A DNA stretch of 64,000 nucleotides, taken from JAFECT01 sp964432415 (GTDB taxonomy: Bacteria; Pseudomonadota; Alphaproteobacteria; Caulobacterales; Caulobacteraceae). The position numbers were made by a program, and so were the translations under genes. The notes beneath the pieces were generated by a model that saw only the letters and a list, made by a program, of their open reading frames with translations, was not told where the DNA came from and ran no database searches. The first letter of the stretch is position 1; each line of letters starts with the position of its first letter. Where the stretch lies: NCBI GenBank assembly GCA_964432415.1, contig CAYSNW010000004.1, positions 77,920 to 141,919 on the forward strand, written 5' to 3'. Positions 1-7,594 of the stretch are shown piece by piece.

Positions 1-492
1 GGGCTGGTGATCGCCGAGATGCGGGCCAAGGGCTGGACGCCCAGGGCCGCGGCCCGTGCGGCCGGCAAGCCCCGCTACGCCCGCCAGGCCGACCACCCGG
101 TGGCGAAGAAGGCCCGGGCCATGTGGATCTCGCTCTGGCAGCTGGGAGAGGTCTCAGACCCTTCTGACAGCGCCCTGGAGGCCTTCGCGCGCCGCCAGCT
201 CAAGGTCGAGCAGCTGCAGTGGGCGGACCAGGGCAAGGGCTACAAGCTGATCGAGGCGCTGAAGGCCTGGGCCGAGCGCGCCGGCTGGTCGCAGGATCTC
301 ACCGGCGTCGATCCCGCCAACCACGTCATGACCCTGAAGGCCCGGCTCTACCTGTGCCTCTGCGCCCGGGTGCTGAACGACGGCGAGGACGCCACCATCG
401 AGATCGACCGGCTGGACGACGCGATCGGCATGATGGCCGCGCGCCTTCGCGCCCGCTCGGCCGGCCAGCCCCGGCAGGAAGGCCGCGCCTGA
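1..492 (+). CDS. GemA/Gp16-like phage regulatory protein (5' end outside window)
   Basis: The frame is open from base 1, and what is visible (163 residues) matches the C-terminal two thirds of the Mu Gp16/GemA family (DUF1018): a segment like the family's '...GWTPR' helix end, then a conserved core with 'ARAMWISLWQLGEV' and 'IEALKAWAERAGW'. The family's N-terminal helices are missing, so the gene begins left of the window. In Mu, GemA modulates host gene expression and DNA supercoiling; the role here is inferred from family only. The stop overlaps the next start (TGATG). Confidence 0.85.
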   Translation, partial: GLVIAEMRAKGWTPRAAARAAGKPRYARQADHPVAKKARAMWISLWQLGEVSDPSDSALEAFARRQLKVEQLQWADQGKGYKLIEALKAWAERAGWSQDLTGVDPANHVMTLKARLYLCLCARVLNDGEDATIEIDRLDDAIGMMAARLRARSAGQPRQEGRA

Positions 493-743
493 TGAGCGAC
501 GGCGACGATCTCTTCGGCAGCCAGGCCCGGGCCGAGGCCCGCGACCGGACGATCGAGGCGATCGCCGCGGCGCAGGCGCGCGTCGACCAGGCCGAGGCCC
601 GCCGCCGGCTCGCGCTTGAGCGCGCCAAGGTGCTGGTGGAAGGGGAGGTCGCGAACCGCCGCACCGCCGCGCGCGCCGCCACCGCCGAGGCCCTGCGCGC
701 CGAGATCGAGCTGGAGCAGCTGCTCCGGGGCGGCGCGGCATGA
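492..743 (+). CDS. small coiled-coil phage protein, unknown function
   Basis: This 83-residue protein is almost entirely Ala/Arg/Glu-rich helix with heptad-like spacing from about residue 15 to 78, so a coiled coil is likely. It starts at an ATG overlapping the GemA stop and its own stop overlaps the start of the Mor-like activator, so it belongs to the same transcript. I do not recognise a family; position between GemA and Mor suggests an early or middle phage gene. Confidence 0.65.
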   Translation: MSDGDDLFGSQARAEARDRTIEAIAAAQARVDQAEARRRLALERAKVLVEGEVANRRTAARAATAEALRAEIELEQLLRGGAA

Positions 744-1135
744 ACATGCGCGTCGATCCGCCGGTCGAGATCTCCGCCGACGCCAGCAAGGTCGACCAGG
801 TCGCCGCCCTGATCGGGCCTGAGGCCTGGGGCCGGCTGCAGACCGACTTCGGCGGACGGCGGCTCTACGTCCCGGAGAAGCCGGGCGAGCATCACCCGCT
901 GGCGGTCAGCATCGGGCTGGAGCTGGCCCAGCGCCTCGGCCGGCGCTTCAGCCAGGAATACCTTGAGATCCCGCTGGCGCTGAAGAAGCGCACCCTGATC
1001 GCCCGCATGCTGGCGCAGGGGGTCAGCCCGGCCGAAATCGCCCGGGCATTGCATTGCACCCGCCGTCACGTCTACGCAGTGAAGAGCGAGATCGAGGCCG
1101 AAGGGGGAAGCCCCCAGAAGGACTTTTTCGCCTGA
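740..1135 (+). CDS. Mor/C-family middle/late transcription activator
   Basis: 131 residues matching the Mor transcription activator family: a dimerisation region around residues 25-80 ('GPEAWGRLQTDFGGRRLYVP', then 'RRFSQEYLEIP') and a C-terminal helix-turn-helix around 85-120 ('LIARMLAQGVSPAEIARAL'). In Mu, Mor and its paralogue C bind dyad sites just upstream of weak promoters and recruit RNA polymerase to turn on middle and late genes. Only one such gene is in this window. A perfect dyad lies 11 bp after its stop codon, ahead of the lysis genes, and an identical copy lies ahead of the head genes, so these are the likely targets (inference). Confidence 0.88.
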   Translation: MNMRVDPPVEISADASKVDQVAALIGPEAWGRLQTDFGGRRLYVPEKPGEHHPLAVSIGLELAQRLGRRFSQEYLEIPLALKKRTLIARMLAQGVSPAEIARALHCTRRHVYAVKSEIEAEGGSPQKDFFA

Positions 1136-1146
1136 GGTTGGCCAGG

Positions 1147-1170
1147 GGTGTGAACCCCTTCACACTGAAA
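1147..1170 (+). promoter_or_regulatory. 24-bp dyad repeat, copy 1: candidate Mor/C operator of the lysis promoter
   Basis: Contains the perfect inverted repeat GTGTGAA-CCCC-TTCACAC (1148-1165) inside a 24-bp sequence identical to 13538-13561. If the dyad is centred near -43 as at the Mu middle promoter, the start of transcription would fall around 1200, right at the endolysin ATG, with a TA-containing but weak -10 region near 1188-1194. The only two copies found precede the two positions that correspond to Mu Plys and PI. Confidence 0.65.
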
Positions 1171-1200
1171 GCCAGGGCTGCATCCACCTAGCGTCACGGC

Positions 1201-1830
1201 ATGGACGCTTCGGCCGCAGTGAACCCCCGTGACCAGTTGAACCCGGCGCACGACGCCCGGTTCCAGGCGTTCGTCCCCAAGCTGAAGCTGATCGAAGGCT
1301 CCGCCTTCACCAACGACCCGGCCGACCCGGGCGGCCCGACCCGCTGGGGCATGAGCCTGCGCTACCTGACCGGCGAGCTGCGCACCCGACCCGAACTGCT
1401 CGATCTCTTCGACCTCGACCACGACGGTGACATCGACATCGCCGACATCCGGGCCATGCCCTGGCCGGCCGCCGAAGCCGAGTACTGGACCCGCTTCTGG
1501 CGGGCGACGGGGTTCGACCGCCTTCCCCAGCCGCTGGACCTGGCCCTGCTGGACGAAGGGATCAACGCCAGCCCGCGCGCGGCGGTGCGCATGCTGCAGA
1601 TGGCGCTGAACAAGCTCTGGCCCGCCGAACTGGTCACCGACGGCGCGCTGGGCCCGGCGACCGCCCTGCGGATCTCGCAGGTTTGCGAGCGCTTCGGCGC
1701 GGACCTGGTCCTGACCAACTTCCGCAACGAGGTCGCCGACCGCTACCGCGTGCTGATCAAGAAACACCCGGCCTTCGAGAAGTACCGCAAGGGCTGGCTG
1801 AGGCGGGCGGCGGAGCTGGGCGATGTCTGA
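1201..1830 (+). CDS. phage endolysin, glycoside hydrolase family 108 with peptidoglycan-binding C-terminus
   Basis: 209 residues. The N-terminal half carries the GH108 signature: catalytic Glu in 'LIEGSAF' (about residue 31), followed by 'TNDPADPGGPTRWG', which is the family's NDP-x-D-x-GG-x-T-x-x-G block. The second half ('LLDEGINASPRAAVRMLQMA') matches the family's C-terminal peptidoglycan-binding domain. It would cleave the glycan strand of murein at the end of infection. No signal sequence is seen, so release through a holin is expected. No clear ribosome binding site precedes the ATG; a leaderless message is possible. The 3' end overlaps the next small gene by 8 bp. Confidence 0.88.
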   Translation: MDASAAVNPRDQLNPAHDARFQAFVPKLKLIEGSAFTNDPADPGGPTRWGMSLRYLTGELRTRPELLDLFDLDHDGDIDIADIRAMPWPAAEAEYWTRFWRATGFDRLPQPLDLALLDEGINASPRAAVRMLQMALNKLWPAELVTDGALGPATALRISQVCERFGADLVLTNFRNEVADRYRVLIKKHPAFEKYRKGWLRRAAELGDV

Positions 1831-1966
1831 GCCGGGCCACCGCGACTTCTGGCCGGTCCTGGGCGCCGCCCTGGCCTTGGTCCTGCTCGCCGCCAGCGTG
1901 ATCGAGGGCTGCTACCTGGCCATGGACGCCTTCAACCTGTGGAGCATGGGCCAATGTTCGGACTGA
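1823..1966 (+). CDS. small single-span membrane protein in lysis cassette, holin candidate
   Basis: 47 codons starting at an ATG inside the end of the endolysin gene. The product has a charged N-terminus (MSEPGHRDF), then a hydrophobic stretch of about 25 residues ('PVLGAALALVLLAASVIEG'), then a short tail with two cysteines. It lies between endolysin and spanins and overlaps both, which is where a holin or accessory lysis protein is expected. The assignment rests on position and topology only. Confidence 0.55.
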   Translation: MSEPGHRDFWPVLGAALALVLLAASVIEGCYLAMDAFNLWSMGQCSD

Positions 1967-2526
1967 ACGCGCTCTCCCTCAAGGGCTGGCTGACCCTGGG
2001 CGCCGCCGCCGGCGTCCTCGCCCTGGCCGGCTTCGCCGCCTTCGAGCATGGCCGCGCCGACCGCGAGGCCGGCCAGCTCAAGCTTTGGGTCCGGTGCGAC
2101 CAGCTGGCCGGGTCGGTGGTCGTGGGCGCGCCCGCGCCGGCCGAGCTGGACAAGGCTTGCACCGCAACCCTGGCGCTGGCCATCCGCCACGCCGGTCAGG
2201 CTCACGCCTGCGACGACGGCCTGAAGGCGGTTCCCGAGGACACGGCCGAGGCGAACGCCGCCTGCTCGACCCCGGTCAAGACGGTGATCGCCGAGCGCGA
2301 CGCCGCCCAGACCGAAACCAACAACCTGCGCGACCAGCTGGCCGCCGCCGCCAGCGACCGTGCCGCCGCCGTCGCCCGGGCCACCGCGCGGGCCGACCTG
2401 ACCCTCAAGGATCTGCAACATGCCCAGAGCGTCCTCGACGCTGCGCCGCGCGGCGCTGACGGCCTCGCTACTTGCGACGCTGAGTGCCTGCGGAGGCTCT
2501 CCCAAGCCCCGGCCGGACCTCGTTGA
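1954..2526 (+). CDS. Rz-like i-spanin (inner-membrane lysis protein)
   Basis: 190 residues from the ATG at 1954 (an in-frame GTG at 1939 is less likely). An N-terminal transmembrane segment (about residues 10-28) is followed by a periplasmic region with a predicted coiled coil (about 105-165, 'TETNNLRDQLAAAASDRAAA'). That topology, after the endolysin and with a lipoprotein gene embedded out of frame at its 3' end, defines an Rz-type inner-membrane spanin. Spanins join inner and outer membranes in the last step of lysis of Gram-negative hosts. Confidence 0.8.
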   Translation: MFGLNALSLKGWLTLGAAAGVLALAGFAAFEHGRADREAGQLKLWVRCDQLAGSVVVGAPAPAELDKACTATLALAIRHAGQAHACDDGLKAVPEDTAEANAACSTPVKTVIAERDAAQTETNNLRDQLAAAASDRAAAVARATARADLTLKDLQHAQSVLDAAPRGADGLATCDAECLRRLSQAPAGPR

Positions 2527-2776
2527 CCGAGCGCCGGACCCGGTGACCACCACGGTGGTGCAGACCCGCTGGGTCTGTCCCGCCGAGCTGGACAACGCGC
2601 CCCCCGCCGCGCCCCAGCCGGCGCTCGACGCCCGGGTGATCACCAACCCGCCCGGCGCCGACTATGTCGCACGCGTCCACGCCTGGGCGATGGGTCTCTA
2701 CGGCCTGATCAACGACGCCCGGGCCGATTGCTTCGCCCATGGCGCCGGCGTGAAGCCCGCCCCGGCGGGCGGCTGA
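2420..2776 (+). CDS. Rz1-like o-spanin lipoprotein, overlapping Rz in another frame
   Basis: 118 residues, beginning inside the Rz gene and overlapping it by 107 bp in the +1 frame. The N-terminus is a lipoprotein signal: basic start, hydrophobic core and lipobox L-S-A-C with Cys24 as the acylated residue, followed by a Pro-rich stretch ('GGSPKPRPD') typical of Rz1. It should sit in the outer membrane and pair with the Rz protein. It is longer than most Rz1 proteins because of an extra C-terminal part (about residues 75-118) that I do not recognise. Confidence 0.8.
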   Translation: MPRASSTLRRAALTASLLATLSACGGSPKPRPDLVDRAPDPVTTTVVQTRWVCPAELDNAPPAAPQPALDARVITNPPGADYVARVHAWAMGLYGLINDARADCFAHGAGVKPAPAGG

Positions 2777-2790
2777 GACGGGCGCGGGGG

Positions 2791-3021
2791 GTGGATTTGG
2801 CGGACGAGGCGCAGGCCATCACCGACGCGGCCGAGGCCCGGTTCCGGGCCGGCCGGCCGGCGCGCGCCCCCGAACCGGGGCCGCCGGACTGCGAAGACTG
2901 TGACGGGACTATCGAAGCGGCGCGGCGGGCGGCACACCCCGCCGCCCGCAAGTGCATCAACTGCCAGCGCGCCGCCGAGGCGCGCCGGCGCAAGTACGCC
3001 GGGGGCGTTCGTGGATCTTAG
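2791..3021 (+). CDS. TraR/DksA-type zinc-finger phage protein
   Basis: 76 residues from a GTG start. It has a four-cysteine finger of the DksA/TraR C4 type: C-E-D-C then 'KCINC' after 17 residues, with a basic tail ('QRAAEARRRKYA'). Short proteins of this family occur before the terminase genes in many Mu-like phages. TraR-type proteins bind the RNA polymerase secondary channel; whether this one does is not shown. The frame extends upstream to 2728 but would overlap Rz1, so the GTG at 2791 is preferred. Confidence 0.72.
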   Translation: MDLADEAQAITDAAEARFRAGRPARAPEPGPPDCEDCDGTIEAARRAAHPAARKCINCQRAAEARRRKYAGGVRGS

Positions 3022-3367
3022 GACTTTGACAGACGCCATCCCGGTGATCTCGCTTGTCGCCAACGGCGTTGCGGTCTGGGCGGCCTGGAGCCTGCGCCAG
3101 CTCGCGAAGGCCGAGGTGACCAAGATCGTCACCGAAGCCACCGCCGGGCTCGCCGAGAGCGTGAAGGGCGCGGTGACCCGCCTGGACGACGCGGAAAGCC
3201 GTCTCGATAAGTACGAAGTGCGCTTCGAGACCGTGGCCACCAAAGAAGACCTGGCCAGGGTCACCGGCAAGATCGATGCGGTCGGCAACAACGTGGACGA
3301 GGTGAAGGCGGTAGCTCGCCGCCTCGAAGGCTATTTCCTCCAGCGCGGCGTGGAGCGGGCGGAATGA
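3011..3367 (+). CDS. DUF2730-like small membrane/coiled-coil phage protein
   Basis: 118 residues from a GTG that overlaps the end of the zinc-finger gene. An N-terminal hydrophobic segment (about residues 8-28, 'IPVISLVANGVAVWAAW') is followed by a long helix rich in Lys/Glu/Asp/Val with heptads ('RLDDAESRLDKYEVRFETVA'). This arrangement matches the DUF2730 family found at the same place in Mu-like phages. Function unknown. The stop overlaps the next start (ATGA). Confidence 0.7.
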   Translation: MDLRTLTDAIPVISLVANGVAVWAAWSLRQLAKAEVTKIVTEATAGLAESVKGAVTRLDDAESRLDKYEVRFETVATKEDLARVTGKIDAVGNNVDEVKAVARRLEGYFLQRGVERAE

Positions 3368-3654
3368 GCTACGCCGACCACTTCGCGGCTCACGTCCGCA
3401 TCGCCATCCTTCAGATTCTGCGCGAGGCCGACGGCTTCTGCGCGATCAGCTCGATCCTGGCGCCCGCGCTGCTCGATCGGGACCTTCCGGTGTCGCGGGA
3501 CAAGGTCAAGACCGAGATCGCCTGGCTGGCCGAGCAGGGCCTGGTGACCTTCGTCGAACACGGGGGGCACTACGTGGCCACCGCCACAGAACGGGGCCGC
3601 GACATCGCCGCCGGACTGGGTAAGTGCCCCGGCGTCGCCCGACCGGGCGATTGA
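3364..3654 (+). CDS. VpaChn25_0724-family phage winged-helix protein
   Basis: 96 residues resembling the small ArsR-like phage family named after VpaChn25_0724: an N-terminal helix 'RIAILQILREADGFCAISSI', then 'VSRDKVKTEIAWLAEQGLV' as the probable recognition helix region, then a beta wing ('HYVATATERGRDIAAG'). The fold suggests DNA binding, but no target is known. It always sits just before the small terminase in Mu-like genomes, as here (3 bp gap). Confidence 0.72.
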   Translation: MSYADHFAAHVRIAILQILREADGFCAISSILAPALLDRDLPVSRDKVKTEIAWLAEQGLVTFVEHGGHYVATATERGRDIAAGLGKCPGVARPGD

Positions 3655-3657
3655 GTC

Positions 3658-4242
3658 ATGCCCGCCCGTCCGAACCGCCCGTCGTCGATCGACCGGCTCC
3701 CTGAGCCAATCCGTGCCCTGATCGGCCAGCTGCGCCAGGACGGGCGCACGATCGATGAGATCCTGGACAAGCTCCGCGAGCTGGACGTGGAGGTCTCACG
3801 ATCGGCGGTGGGGCGCCACGTCAAGAGCCTGGCGGAGATCGGCGCGGACATGCGCCGCTCCCGTGACATCGCCAGCGCCCTGGTCGGCCAGTTCGGCGCG
3901 GAGCCGGACGACAAGCTGGCGCGGCTGAACATGGAGCTGATGCACGGCGTGATCTTCCAGATCATGACCGCCGCGTCCAAGCCCGGCGAGGACGGCGAGG
4001 AGGGCGGCCCGGTCACGTTCAGCGCCGGCGACGCCATGTTCCTGGCCAAGGCCCTGCAGTCGCTGACCTCGGCCAGCAAAACCGACGCCGAGAAGACGAT
4101 CAGGCTCCGGGAAGAGGCTGAGAAGAAGGCGAGAGCCGAGGCGGCTGCGGCCGTGGACCGGGTCGCCAAGCGCACCGAGGCCGGCCTGTCGAAGGACACG
4201 GTGAACGCCATCAAGCGCGAGATTCTGGGGCTCAGGGACTGA
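3658..4242 (+). CDS. small terminase subunit-like protein (Mu gp27, DUF3486)
   Basis: 194 residues. The N-terminus 'SSIDRLPEPIRALIGQL' followed by a helix-turn-helix ('RTIDEILDKLRELDVEVS' and 'AVGRHVKS') is characteristic of DUF3486. In Mu the corresponding gp27 is regarded as the small terminase subunit that recognises packaging DNA. The C-terminal part is a Lys/Ala/Glu-rich helix. Its stop overlaps the start of the large terminase (TGATG), so both are translationally coupled. Confidence 0.82.
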   Translation: MPARPNRPSSIDRLPEPIRALIGQLRQDGRTIDEILDKLRELDVEVSRSAVGRHVKSLAEIGADMRRSRDIASALVGQFGAEPDDKLARLNMELMHGVIFQIMTAASKPGEDGEEGGPVTFSAGDAMFLAKALQSLTSASKTDAEKTIRLREEAEKKARAEAAAAVDRVAKRTEAGLSKDTVNAIKREILGLRD

Positions 4243-5885
4243 TGGCCTACGACATCGGTCCGATCAGTGAGGAGGAGTGGGCCCGGTTCCGCCGGGAGAC
4301 CACCCAGACCCTGCCGCCCGAGCTGGCCGGCAAGGATTTGCCGGACATCCTCATGCCCTCGCAGAAGGCCCTGCTGAAGGCCACGGCCACCAACCAGGTG
4401 GTGGGCTGCGACAAGAGCCGCCGGATCGGCTTCACCTGGGCGGTGGCGTCCGACGCGGTCCTCACCGCCGGCGCCCAGAAGACGGCCGGGGGCATGGACG
4501 CCCTCTACATCGGCTACAACCTGGATATGGCGCGGGAGTTCATCGACACCTGCGCCATGTGGGCGAAGGCGTTCATGCCCGCCTGCACCGAGGTTTCGGA
4601 GTTCCTGTTCCTGGACCAGGAGAAGGGCCAGGAGGATCGCCACATCCAGGCGTTCCGCATCCGGTTCGCTTCGGGGTTCGAGATCGTCGCCCTGTCCAGC
4701 CGCCCGCGCTCCCTGCGGGGCCGCCAGGGCTATGTCATCCTGGACGAGTTCGCCTTCCACGACGATGCGCCGGGCCTGCTGAAGGCGGCCATGGCCTTCC
4801 TGATCTGGGGCGGCAAGGTGCTGGTCATCTCGACCCACAACGGGGTCGACAACCCGTTCAACGAGTTCCTGAACGACATCCGCGCCGGCAAGCGCGCCGG
4901 GGTGGTGGTGCGCTGCACCTTCGACCAGGCGATCGAGGAGGGGCTCTACAAGCGCGTCTGCCTGATGCGCGGGATCGAGTGGACTCCAGAGGGCGAGGCC
5001 CGCTGGCGTGCCGAGGTCCGGGCCTCCTACGCTGGCGACGCGGCCGAGGAGCTGGACTGCGAGCCCAGCCAGGGTTCCGGCGTCTGGCTGAGCCGTGCGG
5101 TGATCGAGGCCTGCGCGACGGAGCCGCCTCATGTGCTTCGCCTGGTCTGTCCGCCGGGCTTCGAGCTCAAGCCCGAGCCCGAGCGGCGATCCTACGTGGA
5201 CGCCTGGCTGGAGCAGACGGTCAAGCCGCACGTCGAGGCTCTCGACCGTCGCCTGCGCCACTTCTTCGGCCAGGACTTCGCCCGCACCGGCGACGTGTCG
5301 TCCTACACCCCGCTCGTGATCGAACGAGATCTGCGCCGGCGCGTGCCGTTCGTGATCGAGATGCGCAACGTCCCGCACGAACAGCAGAAGCAGGTGGTGT
5401 TCTGGGTCACCGAGCGCCTGCCGCGCTTCGGGGGCGGAAAGCTCGACGCCACCGGCAACGGCTCCTACCTGGCCGAGGTCACCATGCAGAAATTCGGCGC
5501 CAGCCGGATCGAGGAGGTGAAGCTCAGCCAGAATTGGTACCTCGACAACATGCCGCCCCTGAAGCCGGCGTTCGAAGACCGGATGCTGGCGATCCCAGGT
5601 CACGTCGATCTGGTCGATGACGTTCGCCAGGTGAAGCTGATCCGGGGCATCCCCATGGTCCCCGAAGTGACCACAAAGGGCTCGGACGGCCTGCAGCGAC
5701 ACGGCGACTTCGCGGTCAGCCTGGCGCTCGCCTACGCCGCCAGCCGGGGTGAAGTCAGCGAGTACGCCTACCAATCCGTCCCCAAGACCCGGGAGGGCGT
5801 GTCCGCCGAGGAGTTCGTCTTCGGTGAGCGCGAGCCCCGGTCCGCGAGCCTGGCCCGCGAGCTGCGCCGGAAAGGATGCATCTGA
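4242..5885 (+). CDS. terminase large subunit (Mu gp28-like)
   Basis: 547 residues. The ATPase half shows a Walker A-like segment 'CDKSRRIGFTWA' (about residues 55-66) and a Walker B 'YVILDEFAFHDD' with the acidic pair DE, followed by a 'VISTHNG' coupling motif. The C-terminal half contains the RNase H-like nuclease region ('FFGQDFARTGDVSSYTPLV'). It would package phage DNA headful-wise from transposed copies. Neighbours are the small subunit upstream and portal downstream, both with overlapping stop/start codons. Confidence 0.9.
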   Translation: MAYDIGPISEEEWARFRRETTQTLPPELAGKDLPDILMPSQKALLKATATNQVVGCDKSRRIGFTWAVASDAVLTAGAQKTAGGMDALYIGYNLDMAREFIDTCAMWAKAFMPACTEVSEFLFLDQEKGQEDRHIQAFRIRFASGFEIVALSSRPRSLRGRQGYVILDEFAFHDDAPGLLKAAMAFLIWGGKVLVISTHNGVDNPFNEFLNDIRAGKRAGVVVRCTFDQAIEEGLYKRVCLMRGIEWTPEGEARWRAEVRASYAGDAAEELDCEPSQGSGVWLSRAVIEACATEPPHVLRLVCPPGFELKPEPERRSYVDAWLEQTVKPHVEALDRRLRHFFGQDFARTGDVSSYTPLVIERDLRRRVPFVIEMRNVPHEQQKQVVFWVTERLPRFGGGKLDATGNGSYLAEVTMQKFGASRIEEVKLSQNWYLDNMPPLKPAFEDRMLAIPGHVDLVDDVRQVKLIRGIPMVPEVTTKGSDGLQRHGDFAVSLALAYAASRGEVSEYAYQSVPKTREGVSAEEFVFGEREPRSASLARELRRKGCI

Positions 5886-7594
5886 TGGCGCTGGTCGATT
5901 ATCTCGGGCGCCCGGTCCGGGTCGAGGCCCTGAAACAGGAGGTGGCGGGGCCGACCCTGTCGGGCGTGCGCTCGATCATCTCCGAACACCCGGCCTCGGG
6001 CCTGACGCCGGGGCGGCTGGCCTCGATCCTGCGCCAGGCCGAGAACCACGACGCCCTGGCCTACCTCGCCCTGGCCGAGGACATGGAGGAGAAGGATCTC
6101 CACTACCTCGGCGTCCTCGGCACGCGGAAGCGCCAGGTCTCCCAGCTGCCGATCACCGTGGAGTCGCCCTCCGACGACCCGGACGATGAGGCCAACACCC
6201 AGCTCGTGCGCGATTGGCTGGAGCGCGACACGCTGCAGATGGAGCTGTTCGACATCCTGGATGCGGTCGGCAAGGGCTTCAGCCGCACCGAGATCGTCTG
6301 GGACATGTCGGAGCGGCAGTGGCTGCCCAACCGCCTCGAATGGCGCGACCCGCGCTGGTTCACCTTCGACCGGATCGACGGGCGGACCCCGATGCTCCGG
6401 GGCGACGACGGCTTCCCGGTCCCCTTGGACGCCTTCAAGTACATCTGCCACGACCACCAGGCCAAGTCGGGCCTGCCGATCCGGGGCGGCCTGGCCCGCC
6501 CGGCGTCCTGGGCGTGGATGTTCAAGAACTACTCGCTGAAGGACTGGGTGGCCTTCGCCGAGGTCTACGGCATGCCGCTGCGCATGGGCCGCTACGACAA
6601 CGGCGAGACCCCGGAGAACATCGCGCTCCTGGCCCGGGCGGTGGCGGACATGGGCTCCGACGCCGCGGCGGTCTTCCCGAAGTCCATGGAGGTGATTTTC
6701 GGCGACGGCAAGCAGAGCGCGGCCGGCGGCTCGGCCGAGGTCTACGAGCGGCTGTGCATCTTCCTGGACCAGCAGATGTCCAAGGCGGTGCTGGGCCAGA
6801 CCGGAACCACGGACGCGACCACCGGCGGCTTCGGCAGCTCCGGCCAGGTGCATGACGAGGTCCGGGGCGACATAGAGAACGCCGACGCCAAGCAGCTGTC
6901 CGCCAGCCTGAACCGTGACATCGTGCGTCCGATCGTGGACCTGAACCGCGGTCCGCCGGCGTCGGGCAAGTACCCCCGGATCAAGATCGGGCGCGAGGAG
7001 TCGATCGACATTCCCGAGACGGTCGGGGCGGTGGACAAGCTGGTCCGCCTGGGCGCGCGCATTCCCGAATCCTGGGCCCGCAAGATCGTGGGCGCCCCCG
7101 AGCCGAAGGCTGACGAGGCGGTCCTGCAGGTGTCGGGACCGCCGGCCATCGATCCGAACGCGGACCCGGCCTTGGGCGCGCCCGGCGGCCCGTTTCAGCC
7201 CGGTCCCGAAAATAAGGGCCGTACAGCCCGTCCGCCGGCGAAAGCCCCCGCTGGGGGTCCAAGGTCGAGTCGGGGCTTCTCAGCCTTACCACCGGCTTCT
7301 CAGAGGGCGTTTCACGCGCAGGGACACTCATCGACAGCGACCGGCGATGCGCTGGACCGGATGATCGAGGCGGACCTGGGCGACTGGGAGCCGGTGCTCG
7401 AAGCCGTGGTCGACCCGGTCCGTGAGGTCCTGGCCAGGTGCTCGACCCTGACCGAGGCGCGCGATCGCCTGACCGAGGCCCTGGGCGCCATGGACGACGG
7501 CCCCTTCACCGAACTGCTGGCCCGGGCCGGCTTCAACGCCCACCTGGCGGGCCTGGCCGGGCTCGATCTCTCCGACAGCGGAACCGACCAATGA
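5885..7594 (+). CDS. portal protein (Mu gp29-like, DUF935)
   Basis: 569 residues from the ATG at 5885, which overlaps the terminase stop and has a GGAAAGG ribosome site 9 bp upstream (an in-frame ATG at 5876 is also possible). The core carries the DUF935 blocks 'EWRDPRWFTFDRI' and 'SWAWMFKNYSLKDWVAFAEV'. The portal forms the dodecameric DNA entry ring. The region of residues about 435-485 (7190-7335) is a Pro/Ser/Arg-rich linker of unlike composition, separating the core from a C-terminal helical domain. Confidence 0.9.
   Translation: MALVDYLGRPVRVEALKQEVAGPTLSGVRSIISEHPASGLTPGRLASILRQAENHDALAYLALAEDMEEKDLHYLGVLGTRKRQVSQLPITVESPSDDPDDEANTQLVRDWLERDTLQMELFDILDAVGKGFSRTEIVWDMSERQWLPNRLEWRDPRWFTFDRIDGRTPMLRGDDGFPVPLDAFKYICHDHQAKSGLPIRGGLARPASWAWMFKNYSLKDWVAFAEVYGMPLRMGRYDNGETPENIALLARAVADMGSDAAAVFPKSMEVIFGDGKQSAAGGSAEVYERLCIFLDQQMSKAVLGQTGTTDATTGGFGSSGQVHDEVRGDIENADAKQLSASLNRDIVRPIVDLNRGPPASGKYPRIKIGREESIDIPETVGAVDKLVRLGARIPESWARKIVGAPEPKADEAVLQVSGPPAIDPNADPALGAPGGPFQPGPENKGRTARPPAKAPAGGPRSSRGFSALPPASQRAFHAQGHSSTATGDALDRMIEADLGDWEPVLEAVVDPVREVLARCSTLTEARDRLTEALGAMDDGPFTELLARAGFNAHLAGLAGLDLSDSGTDQ

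Noticed and set aside
7190..7335. Possible insertion or frameshift in the portal gene
   Set aside because: The frame remains open and the C-terminal helical domain continues normally; a divergent disordered linker explains the composition.
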